Source: Caulobacter sp. (lineage in GTDB: Bacteria; Pseudomonadota; Alphaproteobacteria; Caulobacterales; Caulobacteraceae). Taken from it: a DNA stretch of 64,000 nt. Position numbers and translations under genes: made by a program. The stretch lies in assembly GCA_026225565.1 (NCBI GenBank), contig JAMFTA010000063.1:16862-80861 (forward strand), given 5' to 3'. The notes under the pieces were generated by a model. That model was given only the letters and a program-made list of their open reading frames with translations. It was not told the origin of the DNA and ran no database searches. Below, one piece after another: positions 29,458-39,583 of this stretch (its first letter is position 1; each line of letters starts with the position of its first letter).

Positions 29458-29547
29458 GGATAAGGGCCTTCTATCGACTCAGACTGGCGCGCTAGGATTC
29501 GGCGCATCGTCGCTTTCGATAAGGCCTTCGGTTAGGACATAAAGACC

Positions 29548-31116
29548 ATGGCGATCAATCTTTCAGCTCCTCGCGCCACTGAACTGAAGCCCCGCATCGT
29601 TGTCTTCGGCGTTGGCGGCGCCGGCGGTAATGCGGTCAACAACATGATCGAAGCCGGCCTGGAGGGCGTCGAGTTCGTCGTCGCGAACACCGACGCCCAG
29701 CAGTTGCAGTTCGCCCGCACCGACCGGCGCATCCAGCTCGGCATGACCACCACCCAGGGGCTGGGCGCCGGCGCCCACCCCGAAGTGGGCATGAGCGCGG
29801 CCGAGGAATCCATCCCCGAGATCTTCGAGCATCTTGACGGCGCGCACATGGTGTTCATCACCGCCGGCATGGGCGGCGGCACCGGCACCGGCGCGGCCCC
29901 GATCATCGCCAAGGCCGCCCGCGAGCGCGGTATCCTGACGGTGGGCGTGGTGACCAAGCCTTTCCAGTTCGAGGGGCGCCATCGTATGCGCCTGGCCGAC
30001 GCCGGGGTGGGCGAGCTGCAACGGTTCGTCGACACCCTGATCGTCATCCCCAATCAGAACCTGTTCCGCGTCGCCAATGAGCGCACCACCTTCGCCGAGG
30101 CCTTCGCCATGGCCGACCAGGTGCTGCACTCGGGCGTCCGCTCGATCACCGACCTGATGGTGCTGCCGGGCCTGATCAACCTCGACTTCGCCGATGTCCG
30201 CACGGTGATGACCGAGATGGGGAAGGCGATGATGGGCACCGGCGAAGCCTCCGGCGAAGACCGCGCCCTGATGGCCGCCCAGAACGCCATCCAAAACCCG
30301 CTCCTCGACGAAGTGTCGCTGCGCGGCGCCAAGGCTGTCTTGGTCAATGTCACCGGCGGTCCGGACATGACCTTGCTGGAAGTGGACGAGGCGGCCAACG
30401 CCATCTCCTCCGAAGTCGATCCCGAGGGCAATATTATCTTCGGCGCCGCCTTCGATCCCAGTCTTGAGGGCAAGATCCGGGTTTCGGTGGTGGCCACCGG
30501 CATGGACGGTGGCGTGATGGCCGCCGCTGTCGAGACCGCCAACCGCAGCGCCGTCTCGCGTCCGATCGTCGCCGAAACCACCCGCGCCGCCCAGCCGGGC
30601 CCCTCTTCGGCGCCCGTGGCGCCGGCCGCCTCTTACGGTCACGTCGAGCATCACCAGCCCCTGACCCTGACCGCACCCGAGCCCCCAGTGGTCGCCCCGC
30701 GCCAAACGGAAATCGTCCGCCCGGCCGAAGCGGCCCGCGCGCCGGAGCCTGCACGCACCATCCGCATTGTCGATCCGGCGGTGGATCAGGACGATGATCT
30801 CTATCTATCGCCCCCGGCCGCCGGCCCGAACATCGAGCCGCCGCGCATCTATATGCGCCCCGCCGCCCCGGCCACCGAGACCCGCCGCGCCCCGCCCAGC
30901 AATCCGCTGCCCGATCCCCGTCAGGCGCCTGAGCAAAAAAAGGGTTGGATGAGCCTATTTGGCGGTCGCCCGCGCTACGACGCGCCGGCGCAGCCCCAGG
31001 CGTCTCAGCGCGGTCACGGCGGCGGTCAGGCCGCGGTGCAGCATAGCGAGCCCGAACAGGTCGAATCCCACGAAGACCTGGAAATTCCCTCCTTCCTCCG
31101 CCGCTTAGCGAATTAA
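29548..31116 (+). CDS. ftsZ: Cell division protein FtsZ
   Basis: This 522-residue tubulin homologue forms the Z ring. The GTPase domain has [13 protein letters not shown] (residues 21-33), the tubulin signature [12 protein letters not shown] (about 107-118) and the T7 loop [14 protein letters not shown] (about 205-218). Residues from about 320 form a long disordered Pro/Ala/Arg-rich linker of roughly 180 residues. The protein ends with the conserved tail [12 protein letters not shown] that binds FtsA and other partners. The long linker is typical of Caulobacterales-like alphaproteobacteria. It is separated from the rest of the dcw cluster by three antisense genes. Confidence 0.97.
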   Translation: MAINLSAPRATELKPRIVVFGVGGAGGNAVNNMIEAGLEGVEFVVANTDAQQLQFARTDRRIQLGMTTTQGLGAGAHPEVGMSAAEESIPEIFEHLDGAHMVFITAGMGGGTGTGAAPIIAKAARERGILTVGVVTKPFQFEGRHRMRLADAGVGELQRFVDTLIVIPNQNLFRVANERTTFAEAFAMADQVLHSGVRSITDLMVLPGLINLDFADVRTVMTEMGKAMMGTGEASGEDRALMAAQNAIQNPLLDEVSLRGAKAVLVNVTGGPDMTLLEVDEAANAISSEVDPEGNIIFGAAFDPSLEGKIRVSVVATGMDGGVMAAAVETANRSAVSRPIVAETTRAAQPGPSSAPVAPAASYGHVEHHQPLTLTAPEPPVVAPRQTEIVRPAEAARAPEPARTIRIVDPAVDQDDDLYLSPPAAGPNIEPPRIYMRPAAPATETRRAPPSNPLPDPRQAPEQKKGWMSLFGGRPRYDAPAQPQASQRGHGGGQAAVQHSEPEQVESHEDLEIPSFLRRLAN

Positions 31117-31264
31117 ACCCGTTACCTGCCGCCTTTGTTTTGCCCCCGGTTCGGACGAAACATTGGGAAACAGGAGTTGTCTTGTAGCGTTGCAGTAGCA
31201 AGCCCAAGACATCACGGTGCGGTAGAGGCGGCCAGTTAAGGGCGTCCGTCGCGAGGGATAGATC

Positions 31265-32161
31265 GTGGTGGATTTCGAGGTTTGGCAGCATACAGTCGCT
31301 GCCTCTGCGGCTTGCTCGGGCGTCGGCGTACATAGCGGACGCCATGCCCAGTTAGTGGTCAAGCCCGCGGCCGTAAACACCGGGATCGTCTTCGTCCGCA
31401 CCGATATCGCCGACCGCAACAATCGCGTGCCCGCCCTGGCGGCCGGCGTGGTGAAGACCCAGCTGAACACCGAGATCGCCAACGGCGCCGGCGTCGCCGT
31501 CTCCACCATCGAGCACCTGATGGCCGCCCTGGCCGCATTGCGCATCGACAATGCGGTGATCGAGATCGACGGCCCCGAATGCCCGATCATGGACGGTTCG
31601 GCCTTGCCGTTCGTGCAGCTTCTGGATCGCGCCGGCCGCAAGGTGCAGGACGCGCCGCGCCGCTTCATCGAGATCCTTGAGCGGGTGGAAGCGGCTGGCC
31701 CCGGCAAGACCGCCGCCCTTTCCCCCAGCGACGTGTTCGAAGTGGATTTCGAACTTCGCTACGCCACGCCGGTGATCGGGACTCAGCGCATCGCCCTGGA
31801 GGTGACCGAACAGAGCTTCCGCCAGGAGCTGGCCGCCGCCCGCACCTTCGGCTTCGTGCACGAGGTGGAAAAGCTGCAGGCCATGGGTCTGGCCCTCGGC
31901 GCCTCGCTCGACAACGCCGTGGCCATCGAGAACGACGCCATCGTCAACGAGGGCGGCCTGCGCATGGAGCGTGAGTTCGTGCGCCACAAGGCCCTGGACG
32001 CGGTGGGCGACCTCTACACCCTGGGCGCCCCGATTCTCGGCCGGTTCGAGACCGTCTGCGGCGGCCACGCCCTGAACAACCAGCTCTGCTGTATGTTGCT
32101 GGCGCGACCGGACGCCTGGCGAATCCGCAGCTTCGCGCCCGAGATGGCCGAAGCGGTCTAG
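31265..32161 (+). CDS. lpxC: UDP-3-O-acyl-N-acetylglucosamine deacetylase
   Basis: This 298-residue zinc enzyme commits UDP-acyl-GlcNAc to lipid A synthesis. It has GVGVHSGRHAQLVVKPA at the N-terminus, VSTIEHLMAALAALRIDNA with the first zinc His, DGPECPIMDGSALPFV, and EFVRHKALDAVGDLY with the second His and the Asp ligand. The GTG at 31265 (a second GTG follows directly) gives the usual length. A 148-nt gap separates it from ftsZ. Confidence 0.95.
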   Translation: MVDFEVWQHTVAASAACSGVGVHSGRHAQLVVKPAAVNTGIVFVRTDIADRNNRVPALAAGVVKTQLNTEIANGAGVAVSTIEHLMAALAALRIDNAVIEIDGPECPIMDGSALPFVQLLDRAGRKVQDAPRRFIEILERVEAAGPGKTAALSPSDVFEVDFELRYATPVIGTQRIALEVTEQSFRQELAAARTFGFVHEVEKLQAMGLALGASLDNAVAIENDAIVNEGGLRMEREFVRHKALDAVGDLYTLGAPILGRFETVCGGHALNNQLCCMLLARPDAWRIRSFAPEMAEAV

Positions 32162-32222
32162 ATCGACGGTCCGCGTCGCTGTGGCGGCGCCGACCCTAGT
32201 CTATCCAACGCCAGCACGGTCT

Positions 32223-32253
32223 GGTCTTGGGCGACGAACTGTCGTCCAAGACC
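32223..32253. terminator. Bidirectional terminator between lpxC and trxA
   Basis: A 13-nt arm (32223-32235) pairs with 32241-32253 with a single G-U wobble around the loop GAACT. It sits between the convergent lpxC and trxA genes. There is no clear T-run on either side. Confidence 0.55.
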
Positions 32254-32269
32254 CACCATCGATAGGTCG

Positions 32270-32602
32270 TTAGGCCGCCGCCTTCACGCCGGCGTTGCTG
32301 AGCCATTCCAGGATCTTGGACTTAGGCATGGCGCCGACCGTCATCGAGGCCATCTGGCCGTCCTTGAACAGCATCATGGTGGGGATGCCGCGCACGCCGT
32401 AGCGCGAGGGGGTGCTTGGGCTGTCGTCGATGTTCAGCTTGGCCACGGTGACCGAACCGGCGAGCTCCTCGGAGATCTGCTCCAGGGCGGGGCCGATCTG
32501 CTTGCAGGGGCCGCACCATTCGGCCCAAAAATCCACCAGCACCGGTTGGGTCGATTTCAGAACGTCTTGCTCAAAGCTGGCGTCGGTGACCTGGATGGTC
32601 AT
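32270..32602 (-). CDS. trxA: Thioredoxin
   Basis: This 110-residue cytosolic disulfide reductase has the active site WAEWCGPCKQ and the cis-proline loop VRGIPTMMLFKDG. The frame is open upstream to 32674, but the ATG at 32602 has an excellent ribosome site (GGAGGAA) and gives the standard thioredoxin N-terminus. It lies directly downstream of addA on the same strand, an arrangement seen in several alphaproteobacteria. Confidence 0.95.
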   Translation of the reverse strand: MTIQVTDASFEQDVLKSTQPVLVDFWAEWCGPCKQIGPALEQISEELAGSVTVAKLNIDDSPSTPSRYGVRGIPTMMLFKDGQMASMTVGAMPKSKILEWLSNAGVKAAA

Positions 32603-32670
32603 GGCATTCCTCCAATGCGGGGCGATCGGCCGCGCTCTAGCGGCAAGATGTAGGCGTTCGCGCGCGGCAA

Positions 32671-35600
32671 TCAATCGGTTTCACGGAGCCGCGCCAAGGT
32701 CGAGACTATCAAATTCTCTGGCACAGGCATCAGCTTGGGTCCGTCGGTCCACACCAGGGCCGCCTCCACCGCGCGTCCGGGGAAGATCGCGCGCAGCACC
32801 GCCACATAGATGGACATCTGCGCCAGATAGGCGTCGTCCGCCTCCTCGATGCGGTTGGGGGAGGGGCGGTTGGACTTGAAATCCACCACCAGCACGCGAT
32901 CCGCCGTCACCACCATGCGATCGACCCGGCCGGAAATGGCCAGCCGCGCCGGTAGGCCGGGGGCGGAGCCGGCCACCGCCGCCTCGGCGCGCGAGCCCTC
33001 GCCGAACACCTCGGCGAAGCGGGGATCGTTCAGCACTCCCAGCGCCGCCTCGGCCATCTCCGCCCGCTGGTCGTCGGTCAGATCCCGTTCCTTGGCCAAA
33101 AGGCGCCCGGCGCCGATCGCGCGGGCGTGGGGCGGCAGATCCGGCAGGATCTGCAGCAGCCGGTGGACGATGTCGCCCCGCCGAAAGCGGCCAAGGCCGG
33201 CGCTCTGGGCCAGTGGCGAGGGAGCCTCGCCCCGCTGAACGTCGGCGTAGGTGGAGGGGGAGGCGTAGCGCTGCACCGTTTCGACCGCCGCAAAGGTGCT
33301 TAGCCAACTCGGGGGTGACGGAACGCCCTCGACCCCGGCGGCTTCCTGCAACGGCGCGCGGCTTGGATCGGCGCCGAAGCGACGAAGCGCCAGCCCCTCG
33401 GCCTCCAACTCGCGCGTGGCCTCGGCGATCCGCGGTCGGGCGAAGGCGGTCTCGATGCGGGCGTACCAGGAGGCGGGCGGCGGCGTCTTGTCGCGCGCCG
33501 AAAGGCGGCCGGTGACAATCACCCGGTCCCGCGCGCGGGTCAGCGCCACGTAGAGGAGGCGCAGCTGCTCCTCCGCCGTGCGTTCCTCGATGCTAAGGCG
33601 CGCCTCGGCCGAGGCCTCGCAGTCGTCGGCCTTGCGCGGGGCGAACAGGAAGCCGCCTGCCTCGGTCTTCAAAAAGGCGCCGCGGTTGGGCGGCGGCTTG
33701 GCGGTGGTGTCGGGCAGGATGACGATGGGCGCCTCCAGCCCCTTGGCCCCGTGCACGGTCATCACCCGGACGTCGCCGCCCCCTACACATTCAGAGTCGG
33801 TGTCCAGCTCCCCTTTCACCTGGATGTCCGCGTGCTCCAGGGCGGCGGTGAGGCGCTCCAGATCGTGGATCCCGCGTCCCTCGGCGGCCAGGGTTTGGGC
33901 CATCACCTCGTCCAGGGCGTCCTCGGCTTCGCGGCCGAGGCGGGTGAGGATGCGCTGGCGCATGGAACGGCCGGCGGGATCGAGCTGCGACATTACCCGG
34001 CCGAGGAAGTCGAACGGCGTCCTGCGCACGGCCTCGCGCCGCGCCCAATCGAGGAAGGCGTGAGCCTCGCGCCAACCCGCCCGCTCCTGCGCCCGCCGGC
34101 CCAGCGCGGCCCACAGCGACCCCTGCCGCCCGTAGGCGAGGTCGTAGAGCCCTTGTTCATCCACGTCGCAAAAGGGGCTGCGGAGCAGTTCGGCCACCGT
34201 CAGGTCGTCGGCGGGAAACAGGCAGAAGCGACAGAGCGACAGGATATCCTGGAACACCACATGGTCCGACAGCTTCAGCCGGTCGGCGCCCGCCACCGGC
34301 AGGCCGGCCTTCTTCAGGGCGCGGATGATTTCCTCGAACAAGGCGTCGCGCCGGCGCACCAGGATCAAGACGTCGCCGGCGGTGGCGGGGCGGAGGGTCG
34401 GGGCGCCGGGATCGCCTTTGGCCACCACGGTCTGGCCCGAGGTGATGGCGCGCACCTCCTCGGCGATGCGACGGGCCAGGCGTTTCCTGGCGGTTTCCGG
34501 CGGCGTGGCGTCCAGCGGCGCGTCCCAGGCTTCCGGCGGCTCATGGGGCTCGTCCTGAAAGATCGGCCAGAGGTCCACCGATCCGTAGCCTGGGCCGCGC
34601 ACGGCGAGGTGCTCGATGACGTCTTCCCCAACAGGTGGACGCACAGCGTTGTGAGTTGCGGAGTCGGCGAAAACCTCGTCCACAAACTTCAAAACTTCAG
34701 GGGTCGAGCGCCAACTTTCCGTGAGCAGCGGGACCTCGAAATCCCGCCCAGCCTCGCAGGCGCGAGCGCTATAAGCCTGTGTCTGCAGAAGTAGCTGCCC
34801 AGGGTCGGCGCCTTGAAAGGAATAGATCGACTGCTTGGCGTCCCCAACGGCGAACAATGTTCGCACAAAGTGCGTTTGGGCAGTCATTTGCCGTCCGCCC
34901 TCGCCGACGAAGAACTCGCCTGTAAGGGCCTCCAGGATTTCCCACTGCTGCGGGCTGGTGTCCTGGGCTTCGTCGAGCAGCACGTGGTCGATGCCGCCGT
35001 CGAGCTTGTAGAGCACCCAGGCGGCGTCAGCCCGCTCGGTCAAGAGCTGCTTGGTGCGAGCAATCAGGTCGGGGAAGTCCAACACCCCGCGCCTCGCCTT
35101 CTCCGCCTCGTATAGGGTGGCGTAGGCGTGGGCGAGAGTGAGGGCGCGCACGGTGTCGCGGGCCACGTGGGCGGCCTTGGCCCGCTTGCAGACGTCATGC
35201 AGGCGGGTCTGCTCGTCCTTCAGGAAGCCCAGCACGGCGCCCGGGAGCCCCGCCGTGCCCATCTTGGCGCGAGGCTCGCCCTTTTCGGTGGAGAAGAGCC
35301 GCCAGATGTCGGCGAAGGCCCCGCCCTCCGCCTCCGCCAGGGCGGCCATGGCTTGGCCGAGGGTCAGGTCGGTGGACTTGCTGCTGGCCAGCAAATGCCC
35401 GACCGCGCCCCGCCACTGCGCCCAGTCGCAGGCGGCGACGGCGGCCTCCTCCAACGCCTCGGGATCGACGGGTTCGTCGTCGAAGTCGCACACCCGCCAG
35501 ACGTTGGCGGCCGCGCCTTCCAGGCCGCCGTGGGCGTCTAGATAGGCCCCGATCGCCGCCCGCTCGGTCTCGAAGGTCTTCAAGAGGCCCTCGAAGGCGC

Positions 35601-36141
35601 CGATGTCCAGCTCGATGGCGAAGTGGGCGTAGGCGGCGGCGATGGCGCCATCGGGGTGAGCGGAGGCGAACAAAGCGAGGGCGTCGCGGGCGCCGGCGGA
35701 GACCTCGGCCGCCGCCGCGTCCTCCATCACCCGGAAGCTGGGCGAGACCCCGGCCTCCAGCGGGAAACGGCGCAGCAGCTTTTCGCAAAAGGCGTGCAGG
35801 GTCTGAATCTTCAGCCCGCCGGGGGTCTCCAGGGCGCGGGCGAACAAGCGGCGAGCGGCGGCGAGGTCGTCCGCCGCCTCGCCCAGATCGACCAGCTTCT
35901 GGGCCAGGGTCTCGTTCCCCATCACCGACCAGCCGCCGAGCGTCTCGTACAGTCGGCGCTGCATCTCTGCCGCCGCCGCCTTGGTGTAGGTGACGCAGAG
36001 GATGGCTTCGGGCCGCGCCCGGTGCAGCAGCAGCCGCGCCACCCGCTCCACCAGGGTCTTGGTCTTGCCCGACCCGGCATTGGCGGCGACGAAGGCCGAG
36101 ATGCGTGGGTTGGCGGCGCGCAGTTGCGGGTGGATGGTCAT
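32671..36141 (-). CDS. addA: Double-strand break repair helicase-nuclease AddA
   Basis: This 1156-residue UvrD-like helicase with a C-terminal RecB-family nuclease processes double-strand ends for recombination together with AddB. It has the Walker A motif ANAGSGKTKTLVERV near residue 25, CVTYTKAAAAEM, the Walker B DEAQDTSPQQW, LYVALTRARDRV (motif VI) and the nuclease motif VLVVDFKSNR with a preceding GRVDRM. The ATG at 36141 has GGAG upstream. The longer frame to 36213 lacks a ribosome site. It is separated from addB by 343 nt containing a palindrome. Confidence 0.94.
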   Translation of the reverse strand: MTIHPQLRAANPRISAFVAANAGSGKTKTLVERVARLLLHRARPEAILCVTYTKAAAAEMQRRLYETLGGWSVMGNETLAQKLVDLGEAADDLAAARRLFARALETPGGLKIQTLHAFCEKLLRRFPLEAGVSPSFRVMEDAAAAEVSAGARDALALFASAHPDGAIAAAYAHFAIELDIGAFEGLLKTFETERAAIGAYLDAHGGLEGAAANVWRVCDFDDEPVDPEALEEAAVAACDWAQWRGAVGHLLASSKSTDLTLGQAMAALAEAEGGAFADIWRLFSTEKGEPRAKMGTAGLPGAVLGFLKDEQTRLHDVCKRAKAAHVARDTVRALTLAHAYATLYEAEKARRGVLDFPDLIARTKQLLTERADAAWVLYKLDGGIDHVLLDEAQDTSPQQWEILEALTGEFFVGEGGRQMTAQTHFVRTLFAVGDAKQSIYSFQGADPGQLLLQTQAYSARACEAGRDFEVPLLTESWRSTPEVLKFVDEVFADSATHNAVRPPVGEDVIEHLAVRGPGYGSVDLWPIFQDEPHEPPEAWDAPLDATPPETARKRLARRIAEEVRAITSGQTVVAKGDPGAPTLRPATAGDVLILVRRRDALFEEIIRALKKAGLPVAGADRLKLSDHVVFQDILSLCRFCLFPADDLTVAELLRSPFCDVDEQGLYDLAYGRQGSLWAALGRRAQERAGWREAHAFLDWARREAVRRTPFDFLGRVMSQLDPAGRSMRQRILTRLGREAEDALDEVMAQTLAAEGRGIHDLERLTAALEHADIQVKGELDTDSECVGGGDVRVMTVHGAKGLEAPIVILPDTTAKPPPNRGAFLKTEAGGFLFAPRKADDCEASAEARLSIEERTAEEQLRLLYVALTRARDRVIVTGRLSARDKTPPPASWYARIETAFARPRIAEATRELEAEGLALRRFGADPSRAPLQEAAGVEGVPSPPSWLSTFAAVETVQRYASPSTYADVQRGEAPSPLAQSAGLGRFRRGDIVHRLLQILPDLPPHARAIGAGRLLAKERDLTDDQRAEMAEAALGVLNDPRFAEVFGEGSRAEAAVAGSAPGLPARLAISGRVDRMVVTADRVLVVDFKSNRPSPNRIEEADDAYLAQMSIYVAVLRAIFPGRAVEAALVWTDGPKLMPVPENLIVSTLARLRETD

Positions 36142-36484
36142 AAGACTTCTCCGCCGCGCAGTGGGGGAGGGGCAGGGTTGGAAGTCGCAGTTCCAAGAGC
36201 CCTTAAGACCCATGGTGGAAGGTTACGGCGAGGTCGTCTGAAACTGTCACGGACGGCCCCGAAGGGGCCGCCGCGGAGCGGCGCGCTTCGCGCGTCCTTG
36301 ACAGCCTCAGACGATCGCCGACAATTTGCCTCCATGGACTTAAGGGCGGGTCTGGCCGGTTGGGTTGCACCGGCGGCGGAAGCTGGCGAGTCAGCGCCAT
36401 ATCCGGAAACGGTGTCATCCCCATCCCTTCCCCCATCGAGGGAGAAGGGAGCCAGCGCCACATCTTGCAACGGTAGCGAAGCCG
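36142..36484. other. addB-addA intergenic region
   Basis: This 343-nt gap interrupts what is usually a tight operon. I see no credible gene here. It holds the long imperfect palindrome at 36232-36316, with GC-rich internal inverted repeats, and a second low-complexity part (CATCCCTTCCCCCATCGAGG) toward addB. The addA ribosome site (GGAG) lies at its addA end. Confidence 0.55.
36232..36316. repeat. 85-nt palindromic element between addB and addA
   Basis: Outer arms of 23 nt (36232-36254 and 36294-36316) pair with four mismatches. The core contains GGCCCCGAAGGGGCC and CGCGCTTCGCGCG mini-palindromes, so the whole could fold as a branched cruciform. It resembles mobile palindromic repeats (REP/BIME-like) of alphaproteobacteria. 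Copy number outside the window is unknown. Confidence 0.6.
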
Positions 36485-39400
36485 TCATTCCCCCGCCTCC
36501 CCGTCGCCGGCTTCGCCCATCACGTGCCACTCGTAGAGGCGCGACAGGTGGTCGAAATCGCCGCCGCGCTGGGCCAGGAACTGGGGCGCGGTCCAGGCGA
36601 GGTACGGCGTTTCAGGATCATCGAAGCGGGCGATGCGGCGCACCAAGCCTTCCATCGCCGCTTCGGCCAGCTCCAGCGCGGTATGGCCCTTCTTGACGCC
36701 GGACTTCACCTCGCCGGCGACGCGGCGGCCGATGGCGCGCACGTAAAGCAACTCGCCCGGTGCAGGCAGGCCCAGGTCCGCGAACCCACCACGCATGAGG
36801 ATCGCGGCGGTCAGGGTCAGCTGGGGGTAGAAGCCGGCCTTCACCTGCTCGGGCGTGGGCGCCGCACCGGTCTTGAAGTCGAGCACGTGGACCAAGGGCC
36901 CGAACTCCCCGGCCGCCAGCTCGATGCGGTCGGCCTTAGCGGTTAGGGTGAAGGGGCGGCCCTCGACGGTGAAGCTCAGGGCGCCTTCGCGCTCCACCGC
37001 CAGGGTTTGCAGATTGGCGCGCCGATCCAGTTCGAACGCCGCCGCCCAGCCGCCTAACCGCTGCGCCAAGGTGCGTTCGCGGGTCAAGGCGGCTTGCGGG
37101 AAGCCCTCGTCCTCCAGCGCCTCGATCACCAGCCGGGCGAACAGGGAGCCGGCGTCCCCGGGCGTCCCGTCCGTATGGGCCTCGGCGAATAGCTGGAAGG
37201 CTTTGTGGATAGCGGTGCCCCGGCGCGAGGCGGCCATCTCTGCATCCGGCCGGTCGAGCAGGCGCAGCCCCAGGATGTCGCGGGCGTAGACGGCGTAGGG
37301 GTCGCGCACCCAGGTCTCGACGCGGGTGACCGGCATCTTGCGGGGGCGGGCTTCCACCGGCGGACTCGGCGCGGGGCGTTCAGCAGGGCGCAGGGTTTCG
37401 GGGCGCGGATCGATGGGGGCGTCCAGGGCGTCGGCCCAGGCCTCCACGTCGCGGCGGCGGGGCAGGACCAGGCCGGCGCCCTTGGCCAGGGTCTCCAGCC
37501 GCCACAGCCAGCGCGACTTCACCGCCGGCTGGCCGCCCCGGCGCTCGGTGGAGATCAGGATCACTTCGGGGGCGCAGGCGGCCTGGGCGAAGTCGTGGGC
37601 GGAGAGGCCGATGCGGCGCTCGGGCGGGGGAAGGCCGAGCTTGGCCCGCATGGGCCGCGACAGGAAGGGATCGACGGGGGGGCTTTGCGGCCAGACCCCC
37701 TCTTCCAGTCCGGCCAGGATCAGCCGGTCGGCGCGCACCAGGCGGGCTTCCAGGGCGCCGAGGATGCGCAGGCGTGGATGGTTGGCGCCGCCAGTGCGCA
37801 CGTGCGCCTGGGCCAGCAGCGCCTCGATCACCGTCGCCGCGCCGATGGGATCGAGCCCCCCCATCGGCGCGCCATCCTCAATGAGAGCGGCGATGAAGCT
37901 GGCCGCCGCCTCGCCGCCTGCGCCGGACCAGAGAGCGCCCAACGTATCGGTCTCGTCGCGGGCCAGCGCCTCCAGGGCGCCGCCGAGCGCGCGGGCGGCG
38001 TCGGAAAGGGTGGCGTCGCCGGGGAGCAGCGGGACGGCGGCGAGGGTCAGCGCCTGCTCCAGCGCGCGGGCCAGGGCCAGGCCGGCGTCGAAACCGGCGG
38101 CGCGCTCAGGGCTCTGGGCGTCGCCATCGCGGGGTGGGCGGTCGCGGGCGTCGATCAAGCGCTTTCGCACGCCCGACCAATCGCGGGGGCGGGGGCCGCG
38201 CAGGCCGTAGCGCTCCAGGCTTTTGCGCCCGGCGACGAGGGTGGCGGCGTCTACGCCCAGCCGCACCAGCGGGTGCTTGAGGATGGTGAGCACGGTGGCC
38301 GGATCGAGCGCGCCTGTGGCGGCGCGGGAAACCAGGGCGATCAGCACCCCGGCGGGATAGTCGGTCAGGGGGCGTCCGGCGGAGCTGTCCACCTCCACGC
38401 CCCAGCGGGCCAGCCGCGCCGATACGCGCCGGGCCATGGCCTGGTCGGGGGTGATCAGGGCGGCGGTTTCGCCCGGCCGCTCCAGGGTTTCGCGCAGCAG
38501 CAGGGCGGCCAGGGCGGCGGCCTCCTCCTCATTGCGGGCGGCGGCGAGGGAGAGGCCGGCGAGGCCTTCCGCGATCGGGTCGGCTTCGCCGCCGCCTTGG
38601 GTGCGGAGGGTCTCGATGATGCGTAGCCAGTCGGCGGTGGCGTCGGGCGGGCGCAGGGCCTCGTTCACCACCCGGCGGCGGGCGCGGCCGGCGCTGGCGG
38701 CTTCATCGGTGGGCCAGCGCTGGATAGCGGCGCGGGGAACGCCGGTGCGGTCGAGCAGGCGCTTCATCGCGCCCTGGGGATGGGCTTCCTCCACCTGGTC
38801 CCAGGCGTCGTCGGCCAAATCGAGATCTAGCCCCGGCAGCACTACGCAGCCCTTGGGCGCTGAGGCGATCACGGCCAGGAGGTCGGCGGTGGCGGGGTCG
38901 GTTCCCGTGGAGCCGGCGGCGATCAGGGGGCGGCTGGGTGGGCCGGCCGACCACTGGGTCGCGAGGCCGCGCAGCAAGGCGGTGCGGCGTTCATTGACGT
39001 CCAGCAGGCCGAGTTCGCGCAGGCGGGCGGGCCAGAGGTCGGTCGCCAGCCGCAGCACGTCGGCCGAGGTCTTCCAGTGGGCGGCCATGTCGTCATCGAC
39101 CAGTGTACCCAGCTTGCCTGAGGGCTCCAGCTCCTCGATCTGCACCGAATCCAGGAGGGCGCCGAGCGCATCGCCAAGCTCCAGGGCTGAGGCGGCGTCC
39201 AGGCTGCGCTGGAACAGGGGGGCGTGGTCGGCGACTAGCCGGGCCAACTCAAAGCGGCGCTGGCTGGGGGTGATGGCGGGGGGTAAATCAAGTGTCAGAT
39301 CGCCCGGCTCGAACGGCGGTTCGCCTTCGTCGAGGTCGCCCAGGGCCAGGATCTGCGGCAGCAACAGCGCCTTGCCGCCGGTGGCCTTCAGGAAAGCCTC

Positions 39401-39583
39401 TCCAAGCGAGCGCGCGCCCCGCCGGGTGGGGGTCAGCACCACCGCGTCGGCAAGGGATTCCGGTCCTTCGGCGGAGAGGACGGCGTAGAGGGCCCCAGCC
39501 AAATCCTCCAGGAACGGCCGGTGGGCCGGGATGGTGAACCAGCGAGGGCTTGGATTTGAGAAGATTGGGCCGGCGAAGATCAC
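36485..39583 (-). CDS. addB: Double-strand break repair protein AddB (alphaproteobacterial type)
   Basis: This 1032-residue partner of AddA has an inactivated helicase-like N-terminal part (starting YAVLSAEGPESLADAVVLTPTR in outline) and a C-terminal RecB-family nuclease domain with VLDFKTGAAPTPEQVKAGFYPQL. It has only two cysteines visible (GCVVLPG and ACAPEV), so it lacks the Fe-S cluster cysteines known from Bacillus AddB. That is usual for the alphaproteobacterial form. Its start overlaps the murU stop by 4 nt. Confidence 0.92.
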   Translation of the reverse strand: MIFAGPIFSNPSPRWFTIPAHRPFLEDLAGALYAVLSAEGPESLADAVVLTPTRRGARSLGEAFLKATGGKALLLPQILALGDLDEGEPPFEPGDLTLDLPPAITPSQRRFELARLVADHAPLFQRSLDAASALELGDALGALLDSVQIEELEPSGKLGTLVDDDMAAHWKTSADVLRLATDLWPARLRELGLLDVNERRTALLRGLATQWSAGPPSRPLIAAGSTGTDPATADLLAVIASAPKGCVVLPGLDLDLADDAWDQVEEAHPQGAMKRLLDRTGVPRAAIQRWPTDEAASAGRARRRVVNEALRPPDATADWLRIIETLRTQGGGEADPIAEGLAGLSLAAARNEEEAAALAALLLRETLERPGETAALITPDQAMARRVSARLARWGVEVDSSAGRPLTDYPAGVLIALVSRAATGALDPATVLTILKHPLVRLGVDAATLVAGRKSLERYGLRGPRPRDWSGVRKRLIDARDRPPRDGDAQSPERAAGFDAGLALARALEQALTLAAVPLLPGDATLSDAARALGGALEALARDETDTLGALWSGAGGEAAASFIAALIEDGAPMGGLDPIGAATVIEALLAQAHVRTGGANHPRLRILGALEARLVRADRLILAGLEEGVWPQSPPVDPFLSRPMRAKLGLPPPERRIGLSAHDFAQAACAPEVILISTERRGGQPAVKSRWLWRLETLAKGAGLVLPRRRDVEAWADALDAPIDPRPETLRPAERPAPSPPVEARPRKMPVTRVETWVRDPYAVYARDILGLRLLDRPDAEMAASRRGTAIHKAFQLFAEAHTDGTPGDAGSLFARLVIEALEDEGFPQAALTRERTLAQRLGGWAAAFELDRRANLQTLAVEREGALSFTVEGRPFTLTAKADRIELAAGEFGPLVHVLDFKTGAAPTPEQVKAGFYPQLTLTAAILMRGGFADLGLPAPGELLYVRAIGRRVAGEVKSGVKKGHTALELAEAAMEGLVRRIARFDDPETPYLAWTAPQFLAQRGGDFDHLSRLYEWHVMGEAGDGEAGE

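Larger units (their letters stand above)
29170..29547 (+). promoter_or_regulatory. ftsZ upstream region with a GANTC cluster
   Basis: This 378-nt region between the divergent MarR-GNAT gene and ftsZ holds no gene I can support. It contains six GANTC sites (starting at 29271, 29348, 29386, 29426, 29476 and 29496), where chance would give about one or two, and a perfect CtrA-type box. In Caulobacter, CcrM methylation at GANTC and CtrA binding both control ftsZ. The same logic is inferred here. Confidence 0.6.

Noticed and set aside
36142..36213. Longer N-terminus for addA beginning at 36213
   Set aside because: The extra 24 residues have no family counterpart, while the ATG at 36141 has a good ribosome site and starts the conserved helicase N-terminus.
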